From positions 372,001 to 436,000 of the forward strand of contig JAUZTG010000023.1 in assembly GCA_030734395.1 (NCBI GenBank): a stretch of DNA of 64,000 nt, given 5' to 3'. Below are positions 44,701 to 56,519 of this stretch, in pieces. Position numbers and translations under genes: made by a program. A model generated the notes under the pieces. That model was not told where the DNA came from. It did no database searches and worked only from the letters and a program-made list of their open reading frames with translations. The DNA comes from Sarocladium kiliense (taxonomy: Eukaryota > Ascomycota > Sordariomycetes > Hypocreales > Sarocladiaceae). Every line of letters starts with the position of its first letter. The first letter of the stretch is position 1.

Positions 44701-47452
44701 AAGTTTTGGTGCAAGAACATCACCTGCGGCTGTACTGTGTCATGATCACGCCACCGAACTCATTACCACGAGTGATCAAGAATGGCAGACGTGAAATAGG
44801 AAACATGCTCTGTCGGCGGGAGTTCGATCTGGGTAACCTGCCATGTGTTCACGTCAAGTTTGGCGTTGAACATGCAGTGCTCAACTTGCCTATCGGCATA
44901 GACCCAATGGGTGGTATTTGGTCTCAAGTGGCATCAGAAGCACGTCTCGACTACCTGCTTCCAGCGGACAAGCAGTACTCGGGTATCGACCGACGAGAGG
45001 TTGTCATTGATGATCGCACTTCCACGCCACTCAATAACTTCGCTTGCATCACAGATCTCATTCAGTGGCGAGTCGCGCGCCAGCCTGAGGAGCTTTCATA
45101 CTGCACCATTGATGGCAGGGGCCGTGAGGGCAAGGGCATTACGTGGAAGAAGTTCGACCTGCGGGTAGCAGCTGTTGCCATGTACTTGAAGAACAAGGTC
45201 AAGGTTAAGCCTGGCGACCATGTCATTCTGATGTACACACATTCGGAAGAGTTTGTCTTTGCAGTCCACGCTTGTATCAACATTGGCGCCGTCATCATCC
45301 CTATGGCACCGCTGGATCAAAATCGACTTAACGAGGACGTGCCTGCCTTCCTACACATTGTCTCCGATTACACTGTTCGCGCCGTATTGGTCAACCAGGA
45401 CGTCGATCACTTGCTCAAGATCAAGCCTGTCACGAGCCACATGAAGCAGTCAGCGACAATCCTTAAGATCCCGATGCCCAGCGTCTACAACACAACTAAG
45501 CCCCCAAAGCAGAACAGTGGACTCAGAGACCTTGGTCTGACCATCGATCCCGCATGGATTAGACCAGGATATCCCGTCATCGTCTGGACCTACTGGACAC
45601 CTGACCAAAGGCGTATTGCGGTTCAGCTGGGGCATGACACAATTATGGGTATGTGCAAGGTGCAAAAGGAGACTTGTCAGATGACAAGCTCCAGACCAGT
45701 ACTTGGCTGTGTACGCAGCACGACCGGTCTTGGTTTCATCCACTCGTGCCTCATGGGCATCTACATCGGAACACCGACTTACCTGCTCTCCCCTGTCGAA
45801 TTCGCGCAAAATCCCATGTCACTCTTCGTAACACTGTCGAGGTACAAGATCAAAGACACATACGCTACTCCTCAGATGTTGGATCATGCTATGGCTTCTA
45901 TGCAAGCAAAGGGCTTCACTCTACATGAGTTAAAGAACATGATGATTACTGCAGATGCCCGACCTCGCGTGGACCTCTTCGCAAAGGTTCGACTGCACTT
46001 CGCTGCCGCCGGTCTCGACCGTACTGCCATCAACACCGTTTACTCACATGTCCTTAACCCCATGGTCGCATCGAGATCATACATGTGTATCGAGCCCATT
46101 GAGCTTTGGCTTGACACCAAGGAGCTTCGACGAGGACTAGTAGTTCCTGTCGATCCAGACTCTGATCCAAGAGCACTTTTTGTGCAGGACTCCGGTATGG
46201 TGCCTGTCTCAACCCAGATTGCAATCGTCAACCCGGAAAGCCGAATGCACTGTTACGACGGCGAGTACGGAGAGATCTGGGTCGACTCTGAAGCATGTGT
46301 TAAATCATTCTACGGATCAAAGGATGCCTTTGATGCGGAACGCTTTGATGGCCGGACATTAGATGGCGACCCAACTGTTCAGTACGTGCGCACGGGCGAT
46401 CTGGGCTTCCTGCACAACGTCAGTCGCCCGATTGGCCCAGGTGGTGCGCAGGTCGACATGCAGGTTCTGTTCGTACTGGGCAACATTGGAGAAACCTTCG
46501 AGATTAATGGCCTCAGTCATTTCCCCATGGACATCGAGTACTCGGTTGAGCGCTGCCACCGTAACATTGTCCCGAGTGGCTGGTAAGTCTTCCTATATGA
46601 TATGCTTCAAACCCAGCTCACATCGTTTCTAGTGCCGTATTCCAGGCTGGAGGTTTGGTAGTCGTGCTCGTCGAAGTGAGCCGTAAGCCGTATCTTGCTT
46701 CGATCGTTCCCGTTATCGTCAACGCCATTCTGAATGAGCATCAAATTATCGTTGACATCGTCGCGTTTGTCGCTAAGGGCGACTTCCCTCGGTCGAGACT
46801 TGGAGAGAAACAGCGCGGTAAGATTCTTGCCAGCTGGGTGACGAGGAAAATGCGCACACTCGCTCAGTTCGCTATTCGAGACCTGGACCCTGATGCTATG
46901 GGTGATGGGACTGGTAACGGAGATGGACCAGACCCGAACCGTATGTCTACAGCCAGCAGCGTGCGTAACAGCGGTGGACCAGCAGGTGTCTCAAGCCTCA
47001 GGAACGTGGAGCAGGCACCGCAGATTCTTGAGCAGGAAGAATTCGAGCAGCAAATGGATCACATCTCCAATATGCCCCCGGCTCGCCCAATGGGTATGCA
47101 AGATGAACAGACCACACCGACTGGATACACCCTTCAAGACGGCGACTACGATGACGTTACGACTCCCCTTGCGAACCCTCAGTCGCACTCTTACATCCAA
47201 GAACAGCAGTACCACGACATGCAGGCCCCACCACCTCCTGGACCCAAACCTGGCACACGTGGCGGCGATGGCGATACCTCAACGCCGCATATTCGCCTGC
47301 CAGGTGTCGATGGCAGAGAAAGCCTTGACCTTTGGAGCAAGGGCGGCCCACCGAAGGACGGTGAGACGGATGAAGAGGATTGGACAGCCGACGCCATCAT
47401 GCACATGAACCTGGCGGGGGATATGAGCCGACCCCAGGGCCCTGAGCGATGA
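41791..47452 (+). CDS. CPS1: DIP2/CPS1-like protein with DMAP1-binding and two AMP-binding domains, 1,828 aa
   Basis: Large adenylate-forming protein of the DIP2 family, known in fungi as CPS1-type after the Cochliobolus virulence factor; homologs act on fatty acyl substrates and lipid balance. Exons 41791-41850, 41912-41934 (a 23-nt microexon), 41999-46582 and 46633-47452, all introns GT-AG; exact phase gives 1,828 aa. The N-terminus MADMNPELQAKLEELEREL plus GDITEKGYQKRR is the DMAP1-binding domain. A disordered Gly/Gln/Pro stretch follows, then the first adenylation-like domain (from about 280, AYWVLDNKGKEIASITWDKL, AYIEFSRAPTGDLRGVVLSH, in which the P-loop TSGTTG is altered to SRAPTGD) and a second (from about 1070, YCTIDGRGREGKGITWKKF, YVRTGDLGFLHN). 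The C-terminal 200 aa are Pro/Asp-rich. The changed P-loop in both halves is usual for DIP2. Confidence 0.88.
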
Positions 47453-47798
47453 TCGGCGGGGCAGACGAAAGGCAGGAAGAATACTGATGAGTGATTTGGC
47501 CTGCGAAAATGGAGTTGGCTAACGATGAAATGAAGTGCTTGCCTTTCCGAATAGCTTGAATAATGGTCGCTGTATGAGCGATGTAGATAGTCTCATGGAT
47601 ATACTCTCTTCTGTTTTCTAATGAGCACTACTGATCACACTAGCCTGTGGGCATTCGACTTGCACGACTTCTATATTGGTGATGCAGTTGTGTACAGACT
47701 GGCTAGATGGACAGAGAAAAACGCTTTGATTGACAGAACGCCAGGAACGCCTTCATCGAGGCAGAAAGGAGAACACCAACCCGCTTTCCAGAAGTATC
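47453..47798. other. Short convergent intergenic region
   Basis: 3' regions of the DIP2/CPS1-like gene and the lectin-like membrane protein gene. Nothing else seen. Confidence 0.45.
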
Positions 47799-48901
47799 TC
47801 AGTACCGCACCGATGCCATCTCTTGTGGCTGAGGATCAGTGCTCATCTCATATGGTCTCTCCCTTCTAATGGACTGTTGCGGGTGCAAGTGTTGCTGAAC
47901 ATGCACCTGCTGCTGCGGCTGATGCGGATCATACTGTGCATTTCCTCCTGGTTGGAAATACGTCTGCTGCGGCGGCGGTTGCGGCGTCTCCGACCAAGCC
48001 GGCGACGCAAGCTTCTCTGGTGAGGCAGGGTACCCATTCGAGGTTGTTGGCATCTCGCTGGGAAGTCTCTTGTCGTTGCGTCGTCTGCGGCAGAGCCAGA
48101 AGATGAGGAGACTGAGTGCGACGACGGCGAGACCGACGCTGGCGCCGATGCCGGCGGTTGCTGCTGGAGAGAGGCCGCTGTCGTCGGAAGAGGAGGATTC
48201 GGTGCTGTTGCCGCCTTCGCCGGTTTCTTGGGAGGATGGTATTGATTCTGTTGAGGATGATTCGCTGGGTCGTGGTGTGCTTGGTTTGGAGCCCTCCTAT
48301 GTCGCCAGTCAGTCAGCATCGTGCAACACATACATCAGGACGCTCGGGGAACACATACTGCGCTGAAGACTGTTGAGTACGCCTCGTCGTTGACGTCGCC
48401 CACACTCGTGTATAGCCACCTTTGCGCAGGGTTGTCTTCACTTGTATCCGTGTCGCTACTCATAAACGGCGGATTCCCCTGGTGCACATCCAGCCAATAC
48501 TTCGTGCCGTTACCAACATTGATGAACCTCACCATTCCATCTCCCCAATCCGCGATATCCCACATTTGCGTCTGCTCTCCCGGCACCGAATCCAACAAAC
48601 ATGGCTTAGTCTTCCCCACCGATGCTTCTTTTGCATCGTAGCATACCGCGAGCTGTTTATACACACCCATGAAGTTGTGACGAAGGCTGTAGCGACCTGG
48701 ATGCTCGTCTGGATCTACAGGGTGGAACTGCCATGTTTGTTTTTCGAGGATGCCGAAGACACGGAGTTCGCCGTCGCCGTTGATGTGGAAATTGGAAGTG
48801 AAGGATTTACCGTAGGTGTCAACGCGGAATTCTGTGAGGTGGTACCAGACGTTTGGATCGATGTCCGTGACGGCTGTGAACTCGATCTTGTCGGAGGACA
48901 T
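47799..48901 (-). CDS. Single-pass membrane protein with beta-trefoil (ricin-B-like) outer domain, 346 aa
   Basis: Exons 48359-48901 and 47799-48296 joined by a 62-nt gtatgt...atag intron in phase. The ATG at 48901 gives MSSDKIEFTAVTDIDPNVW. Residues 1-160 read like a ricin-B/beta-trefoil lectin-type repeat domain: YHLTEFRVDTYGKSF, QTWQFHPVDPDEHPGRYSLR, QMWDIADWGDGMVRF, KYWLDVHQGN and AQRWLYTSVGDVND, with the recurrent W-x-hydrophobic pattern. Then a Ser/Thr/Glu stalk, one helix at about 225-250 (AGIGASVGLAVVALSLLIFW), a CRRRRNDKR stop-transfer and a Pro/Gln/His-rich cytoplasmic tail. No N-terminal signal peptide is present, as in the similar-looking protein at 26196-27303. Possibly a glycan-binding surface sensor; inference only. 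Confidence 0.78.
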
Positions 48902-50040
48902 GATGGACGTTGTTTCACGACGATGGCTTCGTCTCTCTCCGATAACTCCAAAGAAATGAAAGCTTGTTCTTGCTGATAAAACACACAAAGGAGAAGATCA
49001 TCGAAGAAAGAGGAGAAGATGGGGATGGACTACGCCTTATGGTGGCAAGCTGATATAGCACAATGTACTCCGTAAGATCCCAGCACTCTCCCAGTCAGCT
49101 CCCTCCACGTTCCCAACCCGTGTCAAATACGACCCTGCCCAAGGCAAACGTTAATAAAGTCAGGAGCGTGACCAAACTGTCTCAGCACCCTGTCCCTGTC
49201 CATCATTCGCCTCCAAGCCCTACACTCGCCAGCGAAAGAGAAACGCAGGCCCAGCGATCCTAATCTGTCAGACTATAGCCAAGCATCCTCAATCGGGACA
49301 TATGTTTGACGCCGGGTCACGGTTATGGGGGATTCGGGGCCCTGGGAATTACCCGCTTGGAATGGACAGGGTTCCAGGAGATGAGGGATTGGGAGTCAAA
49401 GGGGGCGAGCCACTCAGAAGCTGTTGTTGACGAGCCGGAAGAGAAGCTGCGGCTATCAGGTATATACGAAGAATCCGTGCCGCTTACTTGCAGCTTAGGT
49501 CGCTCAACATGCAGTTATCGCCGATCCTGCTCGGCAGTTCCTACATCAAGAAGATGCCTTCCTCCCACCGCTTTCAGCTGCTTGCAGTCTCGATTGTCCG
49601 CTTGGCTCAGCTCCTATCAGTCGAAGAAGCACTGCGAATCGTCAAGCATACTCATTCGAGGCGTGCTATCTCATCTCAAGCTGTTGCAATATGATTTTTA
49701 AGGGACCTCGAATCCTGGGTTTCATACCTGCACGCCAAGCTGGTTCCGAGACACTCCAGCCCTGTCAGCCCATCAGCCTAGCAAACCCCCCGAATTCGGA
49801 CAAGAGGATTCATGCCCTTGCGCAGTTAACGTTTTAAGCTTCGTGCTCGTGCTCGCAGATCAAATCCATGCCTGTGAAGAAGAAAGAGCCCAGTGCTTTG
49901 TCTATTCTTTGCGCCGTGCACGCTTGTCTACCGTATGTGTATAATCATTTAGCTTCCCTCCCAACAACGTCCATCTTCCAAGTTATAGTTAACCCCCAAA
50001 GACCCGAACCCTCGGCAACCTGCAAGCGAAATCACTGGGA
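48902..50040. other. Intergenic 1.1 kb, nothing recognised
   Basis: Promoter of the lectin-like gene on the left and the 3' region of the APP1 gene on the right. The short frames here lack support. Confidence 0.45.
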
Positions 50041-52581
50041 TCATCTCCTTCCCTGCTGTTGTTTCCTCCTCTCCACATCCTCCATCGCCTTCTTCACGAT
50101 CCCTACCGCCTCTGCCACCACATCCTGACCCCTGCGCCAGGTATACAGTTGCACACCTTGCTGATCCAGTTGTTCGTGTGCCCTTGCCAGCCGCCGCTTC
50201 CACATCTCCAACTTCTTGTTCACGGCGCCAAGTGTTGGTGAGCCAGTTGGCGTCGAGTTGGCGGATCTTGTGCTCGAGCGCGAAGGAATGAAGCCTTGGG
50301 CGCTTTGCATTGTCGAAGTCGGTGGTGCCATAGCGGCTGGACCAAGTGGTTCATAGTCGACATCTGAGTTGGAGTTGAAGTTATTCCGATAGTTATTGAG
50401 TCGCGGGCTGAGACCTTTCACCGCGGGAACAACGCGTCTACGTGGAGGCGGCGGCGGTGGGTTCTCATCGTCCTTGGCTCTCAAGGACGTGGGACCCCTT
50501 GACCCTACTGAAGCATTGCTTCGGGGCACACTGCTGTTGCTGCTGACCGTCTGCTGGGATGAGTTGTGCATTTGTGCCAGCGGATGTGATGATGCTGCAC
50601 CTGGTCGCGGTGGCTTAGGTGGTGGCACATCAGTTGGGTCATCATGCTGCATGCCTAGGCCAGCGCCTCCGTCCTTCTTTCCAGCAATCGATGGCGAACT
50701 TCTAAGGGCTATCGGTTTCGCTGGTCTCGGAGGTGGAACGCGTTTGCCTGCAAGGAGATCGGCCGAGCTCAACTGGCGAGGTTGAGATTTGACCTGACCA
50801 AGAGCTTTCCCAAGATCGACCTTTGTCTCCTCCGGCTCCTCAGAGAAGTCGATGAGGGTGCCCATAGCTGGGCCTGTTGGTGTCTTTATGCTGCTGACAG
50901 CGCCAGGAGCAGAGTTCTGGCGCCGCTCCCCGGGACGAGGCGTCTTGGCATCATCAAATGCCATCAATGACGCCTTTGCCGAAGGCATCTCAAACCCACT
51001 GTCAAAATATCCGGGCGTCTCGGGGGTTGTCACATCTCGGATGAATACGGCCAACACTCTGCCAGGATGTGTCAACACTAGCTCAGTATAGACTTCCAGA
51101 TCAGCTTCACCGCTGTCTCCCACCAAAATGAACTTCCGCTCGGGGAAATCATGCAAGAGACGGTTGAGTGTGCCCTTCTTTCTCTCTGCTACAGGCTCAA
51201 AGATGCCTTGAAGCATGCCCGAGTACTGCCTCAGATGGAGTGACCCAGGGGGAAGGCCGACGAGCTTGAAGTAGGTAGCCAACACAGGATACAGTTGCCA
51301 AGGGCTGTTGGAGCAGTAATGTATGCTGACGCCAAGATCGTGCATCTGGTTGTACCACTCCTTAACGCCCTCAACCATCTGGTCCCCAAGCTCCCGCACA
51401 AAGGTATTACGGAAGATTTCTCGGGCGCCTCCAGAAATGTTGGATTTCTTTATGGTATCGTCAACATCACTGATCAAGCTGACTCCGTACGGCTCAGTAA
51501 TCTTGATCTCCTGGATGGTCGACAGCTCCTCGTTAGCCAACACCCGAACATGTGTAGGCACAAAGTCCAGTGGCGCACGAAGAATAAAATGGCCTGCATC
51601 GTTGGTGATGACTGTCTTGGACTGCGACTTCTCGTCATTGTAGAAGAACACCGTCACAGGGTGTGCTACTGTGGGGTTGGTCATGAAAGGCGCTATCCTG
51701 GCCATCAGATTGGCGTTGGCGACGGTGAGTTCAGCATCCGACAGTTGACCACCAGTCGAGACCTGAGTGGCTGACAACGTTGGGCTGGTTGGCATCGAGT
51801 CTGGTGTCTGACTGCCGCGATGAGACCTAGCGGTGTAGATGCTTTCTGCCTCCGGATCCATGTTCTCGCGTGGCCGTTCACTATACTCGCCATGATACGC
51901 CGCATGTTTCTCCTCTTGACCGCGACGCTCAATCTTGGCGGCTTCGTGCCGGATCTTCTCTTGTTCTCGGCGTTCCTCGTGCATCTGAAGAGGGTTTTTG
52001 CCTTGGAAGTCTCGCCCGCCGGTAGCCTGCTCTGGTCTCGGAGCAGGAATGCCGCTGAGCTGGCGAGCAAGACCGATGAGCATGCGATTACGCCTGGTCA
52101 TAGGTCCCTGGTTTGGTGTATAAATCCAGCCGCGAACGTCGACATCGACTACGGCCTTCTCGTCCTCGTTTTTTTCCCACTCTTGACGCCAGTAATCCTC
52201 CGCCCTAGCCCCTCCCGCTTCGTCTCCAGTGGGCAGCTGCTGCTGTATACGACTCCAATCCTTCTTGACATGTCTTTTGGCGTATGACGGGAACAGAACC
52301 ATCTGATATTCGCCTTGTGTGACGATAGACACCTCTGGGAATGCCCCAGGGATGTGCGTCCTCCCGTGTCCGTCTGTCCCAGCATCCATAGCCCGCACTC
52401 GCGACTGAGCATACTGATCTCGCATGTCCGTCACTGCCTGTTGCCCAGTCCGATATAAGCTCCCAGCCATTGCCGCCAGCTTCCTCCTTCTGTATCCTCT
52501 TCCTCCAGACCCTGACGAATCGTATGAGCCATCATCAGGGCCGGAGACATAAGTCCCAGGCATTCCCCCCAAGTTCGGCAT
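50041..52581 (-). CDS. APP1: Phosphatidate phosphatase APP1 (actin patch protein), about 846 aa
   Basis: Mg-dependent phosphatidate phosphatase that converts phosphatidic acid to diacylglycerol at cortical actin patches. The frame is open from beyond 52620; the first in-frame ATG is at 52581 (MPNLGGMPGTYVSG). An upstream exon joined at the cacag near 52636 is also possible, so the start is uncertain. N-terminal part: RRRKLAAMAGSLYRTGQQAV, IVTQGEYQMVLFPSYAKRHV, VDVRGWIYTPNQGPMTRRNR. Catalytic part from about residue 370: the HAD-like DxDxT motif in ISDVDDTIKKSN, ARE IFRNTF region, VSIHYCSNSPWQLYPVLATY, RKKGTLNRLLHDFPERKFIL and VGDSGEADLEVY. The C-terminal 250 aa are Pro-rich with SH3 ligands (PPPRPAKP, PPKPPRPG, PPPPPPRRR), fitting recruitment by actin-patch SH3 proteins. 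Length is normal for filamentous fungi. Confidence 0.87.
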   Translation of the reverse strand: MPNLGGMPGTYVSGPDDGSYDSSGSGGRGYRRRKLAAMAGSLYRTGQQAVTDMRDQYAQSRVRAMDAGTDGHGRTHIPGAFPEVSIVTQGEYQMVLFPSYAKRHVKKDWSRIQQQLPTGDEAGGARAEDYWRQEWEKNEDEKAVVDVDVRGWIYTPNQGPMTRRNRMLIGLARQLSGIPAPRPEQATGGRDFQGKNPLQMHEERREQEKIRHEAAKIERRGQEEKHAAYHGEYSERPRENMDPEAESIYTARSHRGSQTPDSMPTSPTLSATQVSTGGQLSDAELTVANANLMARIAPFMTNPTVAHPVTVFFYNDEKSQSKTVITNDAGHFILRAPLDFVPTHVRVLANEELSTIQEIKITEPYGVSLISDVDDTIKKSNISGGAREIFRNTFVRELGDQMVEGVKEWYNQMHDLGVSIHYCSNSPWQLYPVLATYFKLVGLPPGSLHLRQYSGMLQGIFEPVAERKKGTLNRLLHDFPERKFILVGDSGEADLEVYTELVLTHPGRVLAVFIRDVTTPETPGYFDSGFEMPSAKASLMAFDDAKTPRPGERRQNSAPGAVSSIKTPTGPAMGTLIDFSEEPEETKVDLGKALGQVKSQPRQLSSADLLAGKRVPPPRPAKPIALRSSPSIAGKKDGGAGLGMQHDDPTDVPPPKPPRPGAASSHPLAQMHNSSQQTVSSNSSVPRSNASVGSRGPTSLRAKDDENPPPPPPRRRVVPAVKGLSPRLNNYRNNFNSNSDVDYEPLGPAAMAPPTSTMQSAQGFIPSRSSTRSANSTPTGSPTLGAVNKKLEMWKRRLARAHEQLDQQGVQLYTWRRGQDVVAEAVGIVKKAMEDVERRKQQQGRR

Positions 52582-53605
52582 GTTTTGCGCCCGTGTCACC
52601 CTCGGTCCGCCTCTTGCATGATTCACTCGTCGGGCTGGCTGTGGGCCAAGGAGTACCCTTCGACTATGCCTTGAGAGGTAATCTCGCAGCCGCGTTTGGG
52701 AGGCACGCTTCTGCTGTTGCTTGAGAATATACTGGTATATCCTTGACTTGAACTTATGTTTGTAATAAGGAAGAGTATCGAGTCGAAAGTTGAAAAGTCG
52801 TTCACGGTATCGTTCTCGGACGGTCGGTGGGAGGAGATATCGCAGAAGGCTGCCTGTGTTGTGAGGGTGTTGGCGCCGCAGACCGAAGAACCGAAATGGA
52901 GCCAGCTTGTCGCAGTTTATGACGCAAAGGAGCTGCAGAAGCTCTGAAGCGTCCCTCGCACCTCATATACGGACGCAAGGCTCCTGCTCATGCACTCAGT
53001 CTGTCACCGAGACAAAGCTCCCCGCGGGCCCCGCCACGAGACGATACGCCTAGGTGACAATAGCTTCCACTTCGGATGCAAGGGTCTCCTGACAGCGGCA
53101 GATTGCCGATAGCGCGTGCGGCAATTGATTCTGACTGGGGCAGGTGACTTGGGATAGTGTGCGATTTAGGATGGGTGGGAGCTGGCCAAAGACGTTCCAG
53201 GATGGGAGCTCGTGATCGTGGGGAAGCAAGGCTACGAGTCGATGGCTGGGCGCTGGTGGAATTATGTCATCACCAACTTGTGCCTTGGAGGCGACCCTGT
53301 GACCGCTGGGCAACACTAGCTGCGCGCCCAACCTGAAATAAACTCGACGATAAATATCATATGATAAGGTCTCATTTGTAGCGAGCCTACAATCCTTTCC
53401 CTTTTTCAATTCCGGAGTCTCTATTGATGGTTTAGTGGTCTTACAACACCATGCAAGTCAAGCCATGCCTAGCATTTACACGCTGGCTTGGCGAAATGAC
53501 GCCTCCAGGGCATCGCTGGATCAAGAGTAACACAATGCAAGTTTTAGAGTTGCGCTAGAGGACATAATTACATGCTTTATCGTATTTACAGACGCCTCAA
53601 GTGCT
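52582..53605. other. Intergenic, two weak frames only
   Basis: Contains a 63-codon frame from the ATG at 52756 (+) (MFVIRKSIESKVEKSF) and a 119-codon frame at 53050-53409 (-) reading LGAQLVLPSGHRVASKAQV. Neither has a domain or partner exon, so I do not call them genes. Confidence 0.35.
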
Positions 53606-55972
53606 TCATCTCCTGCCCTTGCCCTTCGCCGCTCCTTTCCCGCCCTTCCCCTTGGAAGCCTTACTATCCTCTGCAGCCGTCTTGCCCTTCTTCCACTCTC
53701 GGCCCTCCGATCTTTGAGTCTTAGCATCGAGCTTCTTCTTATCCTTGTTGCTCAACTTCCCACTGCCCTTCTTCTTCAGAGACTCCCTAACCCCGTTCAG
53801 CTCAGCCTGGCCAGCCTTTGCAGCTTTCTTCTTGTCGTCCTGAGACTCAAACCACGTCCTCTTCGGCCTCGCCTTGATCTCGTTCTCGTGCCGAATGATG
53901 TTCTCGCCCTTCTTCAGCTGCATTTCGACATGCGCTATCTGCTTCTCTTCCTTCTCCTCCTTCATGATCTCCTCAATCTCGTCTTCCATCTCATCGATCT
54001 GGTCTTGCATCTTGTCCGCATCTAACCCTTCAATGACTCGACTGATGATCTTTGAGCCTTGTGCTTTGCCAGCCTTGACAGCAGCCTTGACAATCTTGCG
54101 ATCAGGCTCGGCTGCCAGTGTGAGCGCCACACCACTGCGTCCCGCACGAGCTGTACGACCAACACGATGAACGTAAATCTCCAGTTTCTGTGGTGCCTCG
54201 TAATTGATGACTGTGTCGATGCCCTTGATATCAAGACCACGAGAGGCAAGATCGGTGGCAAGGAGATAGGAGACTTTTCCGTCTCTGAATGACTCAACGC
54301 TTGCAATACGCTGTCTATTGTTAGTATATGAATGATGGAATCAAGTGTCTCGAATACTGACCTGAGTCTGGTTCATGTCACCGTGTAGCTCTGCACATGA
54401 CATTCCTAACAAGCCGAAAATGATGCGTGCGCGATGAGCCTCCTTCTTCTGCCTGAAGAAAATGATAACCCTCTCCGTGTACAGTGTTTTGCAGATGTGA
54501 GCTAGGTAGCCCATGCGCTTCTCCTCCCTGCCAGGTCGTAATCTGACAAACTCCTGAACAAGCGTGCCGACGGTCTTCCTTTCTGAATCAACCATAAGTC
54601 TTGCTGGTCTGTTCATTCCCACGCGGACCAAGCGATCGACGGTAGATGTCATTGTGGCTGAAAACAGCATAGTCTGGCGTGACTTCGGCAGCGTAGTTAA
54701 AATCTCGTTCAGTTCATCCGCGAAACCATCTTCCAGCATGCGATCAGCTTCGTCAAGCACCAAGATCTCCACTGTGTCGACCGCAAAGCTGGCAGAGTTG
54801 CGCATGTGATCAATGAAACGACCCGGGGTGGCTATAATGACATCTGGTCTCAAACGGAGCTCTGCCTCCTGGGCCTTTAGGCTCAGACCACCAACTGCCA
54901 AGGTGAACTTGATGTCAGTATGAGCTGCCAGCTTTGTAGCGACAGCATGACACTGAATAGCCAGCTCACGGGTTGGAGTGAGGATCACGACGCGAGTTGT
55001 CGCAATCTTTTTTGGGCGATAAAGCAGACGTTCCAAGATAGGGACGACGAAGGCGCCTGTTTTACCAGAACCGGTGACGGCACCACCAACCAGGTCCTTA
55101 CCCATCAGCGCAATAGGTATCGTCTTAGACTGAATCGGTGTCGGTTTTGAGAAGCCGACGGCGGCGAGGCCGCGTAGGATGGGTCTCGACAGTGACATGC
55201 CCTGGAACGAGGACACATCGTTCTTCTTGCCAGGCTTGGCAGGTTCTTCGGGCGCGAAGAACGCATCTCGCTTGGCTGCCTCCTCCGCATCCACCTCGGA
55301 CTCCCGATCTGACATGTCGTCGTCTGGATGCCCGACAGGCGTGGCTACGGAATCATCGTCGGAGGCGGCTTCATCTTCATCCTCGTCGCCAGATGGCTCG
55401 TCGCCCTCCGCTTGAGACTCCTCCTCATCCTCAGAGCCAGCATTCATTCCGAATGCATCATCAGCCAAAACCTCGTCGTCGTCATCATCCATCTCAAGGT
55501 CCACCTCTTCGTCAGCCTCCTCAGTGTCCTTTGCTCCATTCTCCATGTCTCCCGACTTCCCATTCCTCTTTTCTCTTCGGCGTCGGATAATCTCATCGAG
55601 GTCAGCAGTGGCATGTTGCTTGCCCATGTCCTTCTTCGCCCCTTCGAAGCCCCAGCCCTCGAATTCTGCTTCGGCAATCTCGCCAACATTGTCGGTTTGG
55701 AATTCGAAATCCGGGTTCATAGCGCCATCATCCTCGTCATTCTGACCCCAGATGCCGTGAGACTCTTCCTCTTCTGCGGACTCATCTGGCTCGACCTCTT
55801 CCTCTTTGTTTTTCTTGTTCTTCTTGCCCTTCTTTGCGACCTTGGTCTTTTTCTTGGGAGGCTGTGCTGGGATGAACTCCTCCTCCACAGGAAGGACGGC
55901 TTCCTCGTCGTTGTCGGAGATAGTATGGATGAAGTCGTCCTCAATTGCCTTCCTCTTCTGTGAGGGCGCCAT
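53606..55972 (-). CDS. DRS1: DEAD-box RNA helicase DRS1 (DDX27 type), 771 aa
   Basis: Nucleolar ATP-dependent helicase for 60S ribosomal subunit assembly. Exons 54362-55972 and 53606-54310 with a 51-nt gtcagt...acag intron; start MAPSQKRKAIEDD at 55972. Residues 1-260 are acidic/basic and disordered with nuclear signals (KKKTKVAKKGKKNKKNK). Helicase motifs: Q motif FSKPTPIQSKTIP, motif I AVTGSGKTGA (about 299), Ia LTPTRELAIQ, Ib ATPGRFIDH, II VLDEADRML (about 405), III FSATMT, then IIFFRQKKEAHR, DLASRGLDI and motif VI YVHRVGRTARAG (about 587). The C-terminus is the Lys/Glu coiled coil EEIMKEEKEEKQIAHVEMQL and a Lys/Gly tail, both typical of DRS1. Divergent from the EB1 gene with 547 bp between. 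Confidence 0.93.
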
Positions 55973-56519
55973 GTTGAAAGTCGTGAAGATCTGTAAATGT
56001 TTTCCGAGTCGTATCAAAAGACTCCGAGCTGTACGGGTAAATTCCTAACTGCCAGAAGCTCTGGGTGGATCGTCTGTTTTTCTGCCGCCTCAAAATTTTG
56101 GCGGTGACGAGTCCAGACGTGGTCTCCACAATGGAGGGGTGCCAGGAACAGGTACGCGCACGTGATAAGGTGCAGGGTAATCTGAGGGGCCCCGAGCTCT
56201 GACATCGATGGCGGGCAGGAGGGGCAGCTGTTGCTATTGCCCCACCAAACCGGTTGATTGGGCGACGGCACACGGGAGAGAGGCGTACCGAATCAGCGCG
56301 AATCCAGGGCATCACCTTTAATTTCTGCAACCTTGCTACTCCAACCCGTCCCTCCCCGAACTTAGTCGCCCGTCACGCTCACCGATCCGTCCTGTCGCAA
56401 AGTTATCGACCTACATCCATCCGCATCGTCGTGCTCCTGGTTCTCCTTTTGCTGCCGGCCCTAGCAACGCCACTACCGACCCCTAATACCGCCCTTTGTT
56501 CGATCGTACAGCAGTCAAG
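55973..56519. promoter_or_regulatory. Divergent promoter, DRS1 and EB1 genes
   Basis: 547 bp between two housekeeping genes. A CT-rich tract at about 56430-56470 precedes the EB1 start. No TATA-like box stands out, as expected for constitutive fungal genes. Confidence 0.45.

Noticed and set aside
53050..53409. 119-codon minus-strand frame between APP1 and DRS1
   Set aside because: No ATG with support, no domain, ends in 3' flanking DNA; probably chance.
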